Below, one piece after another: positions 63,863-64,000 of a stretch of 64,000 nucleotides of DNA. Positions within the stretch are counted from its first letter, which is position 1; the number at the start of each line of letters is the position of its first letter. Source of the stretch: Ornithodoros turicata (taxonomy: Eukaryota; Arthropoda; Arachnida; Ixodida; Argasidae). The DNA lies in contig NC_088201.1 in the NCBI RefSeq assembly GCF_037126465.1, positions 228,600,016 through 228,664,015 on the forward strand, in the 5' to 3' direction. Under the pieces are notes generated by a model that saw only the letters and a program-made list of their open reading frames with translations, ran no database searches and was not told the DNA's origin. A program made the translations under genes and the position numbers.

Positions 63863-64000
63863 AACAAGCGACAAGCTACAGATTTTGCCGCTGTCGCGGA
63901 TGCTGGGTCTGCTATTCCCCCGACTCATTTGAGAGGTGACAGGGACGTGCGCCGAAAGATTGTTTCGGAATACAAATATATATTCTCAAGTATAAAACAT
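63863..64000. mobile_element. start of another CCATAACAAGCGACA MITE, cut by window end
   Basis: CCCCATAACAAGCGACAAGC and TTTGCCGCTGTCGC match the left end of 62,039-62,574. Confidence 0.6.

Overview
The window looks like nuclear DNA of a hard tick. No bacterial gene structure is present. Short exons with GT-AG borders, tRNA-derived SINEs and dense transposon debris dominate. The reconstructable host exons match the layout of tick reprolysin-type (M12B) metalloproteases, and one SINE resembles the tick Ruka family. I cannot name the species.

Host genes. Hidden in exons too short for ORF calling are two paralogous M12B metalloprotease genes in tandem, both on the minus strand. Gene B runs from a signal-peptide exon at about 30.2 kb through exons at 25.8, 23.5, 17.1, (16.9), 9.1, 7.0 and 4.2 kb to a probable 3' end near 1.9 kb. 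The 3' half of gene A is at 61.2, 44.1 and 38.4 kb, with a probable 3' end near 37.1 kb; its 5' half lies beyond the window. Introns and 3' flanks are alignable between the copies, so this is a segmental duplication. It supplies empty sites that help delimit some insertions.

Mobile DNA. The largest insertion is a complete Polinton/Maverick at 44,568-58,507 (13.94 kb) with TIRs of about 750 bp and a 6-bp target duplication CACGTA. It sits in an intron of gene A. It encodes a protein-primed DNA polymerase B, integrase with chromodomain, packaging ATPase, adenain-type protease, double-jelly-roll major capsid protein, penton-like minor capsid protein and small virion-type proteins, nearly all on the minus strand. 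It also carries a secreted two-module protein next to the left TIR and two related plus-strand small proteins, one with two PPxY motifs. Several core genes carry single-base frameshifts although the TIRs are almost identical.

Other elements are a decayed Ty3/Gypsy element with 106-bp LTRs (38,876-43,098, minus), three copies of a TRIM-like non-autonomous LTR family (start of window, 31.7-32.9 kb, 59.9-60.6 kb), a broken mariner (35.7-36.5 kb), LINE 3' ends, a hAT-like non-autonomous element with an 8-bp target duplication, several MITE families (one nested in another at a TA), tRNA-derived SINEs, and six near-perfect hairpins. Two of the hairpins lie between 12- and 14-bp direct repeats.

Layout: 0-30 kb gene B with intronic repeats; 30-37 kb intergenic TRIM and mariner; 37-64 kb gene A 3' half, split by the Gypsy element and the Polinton.
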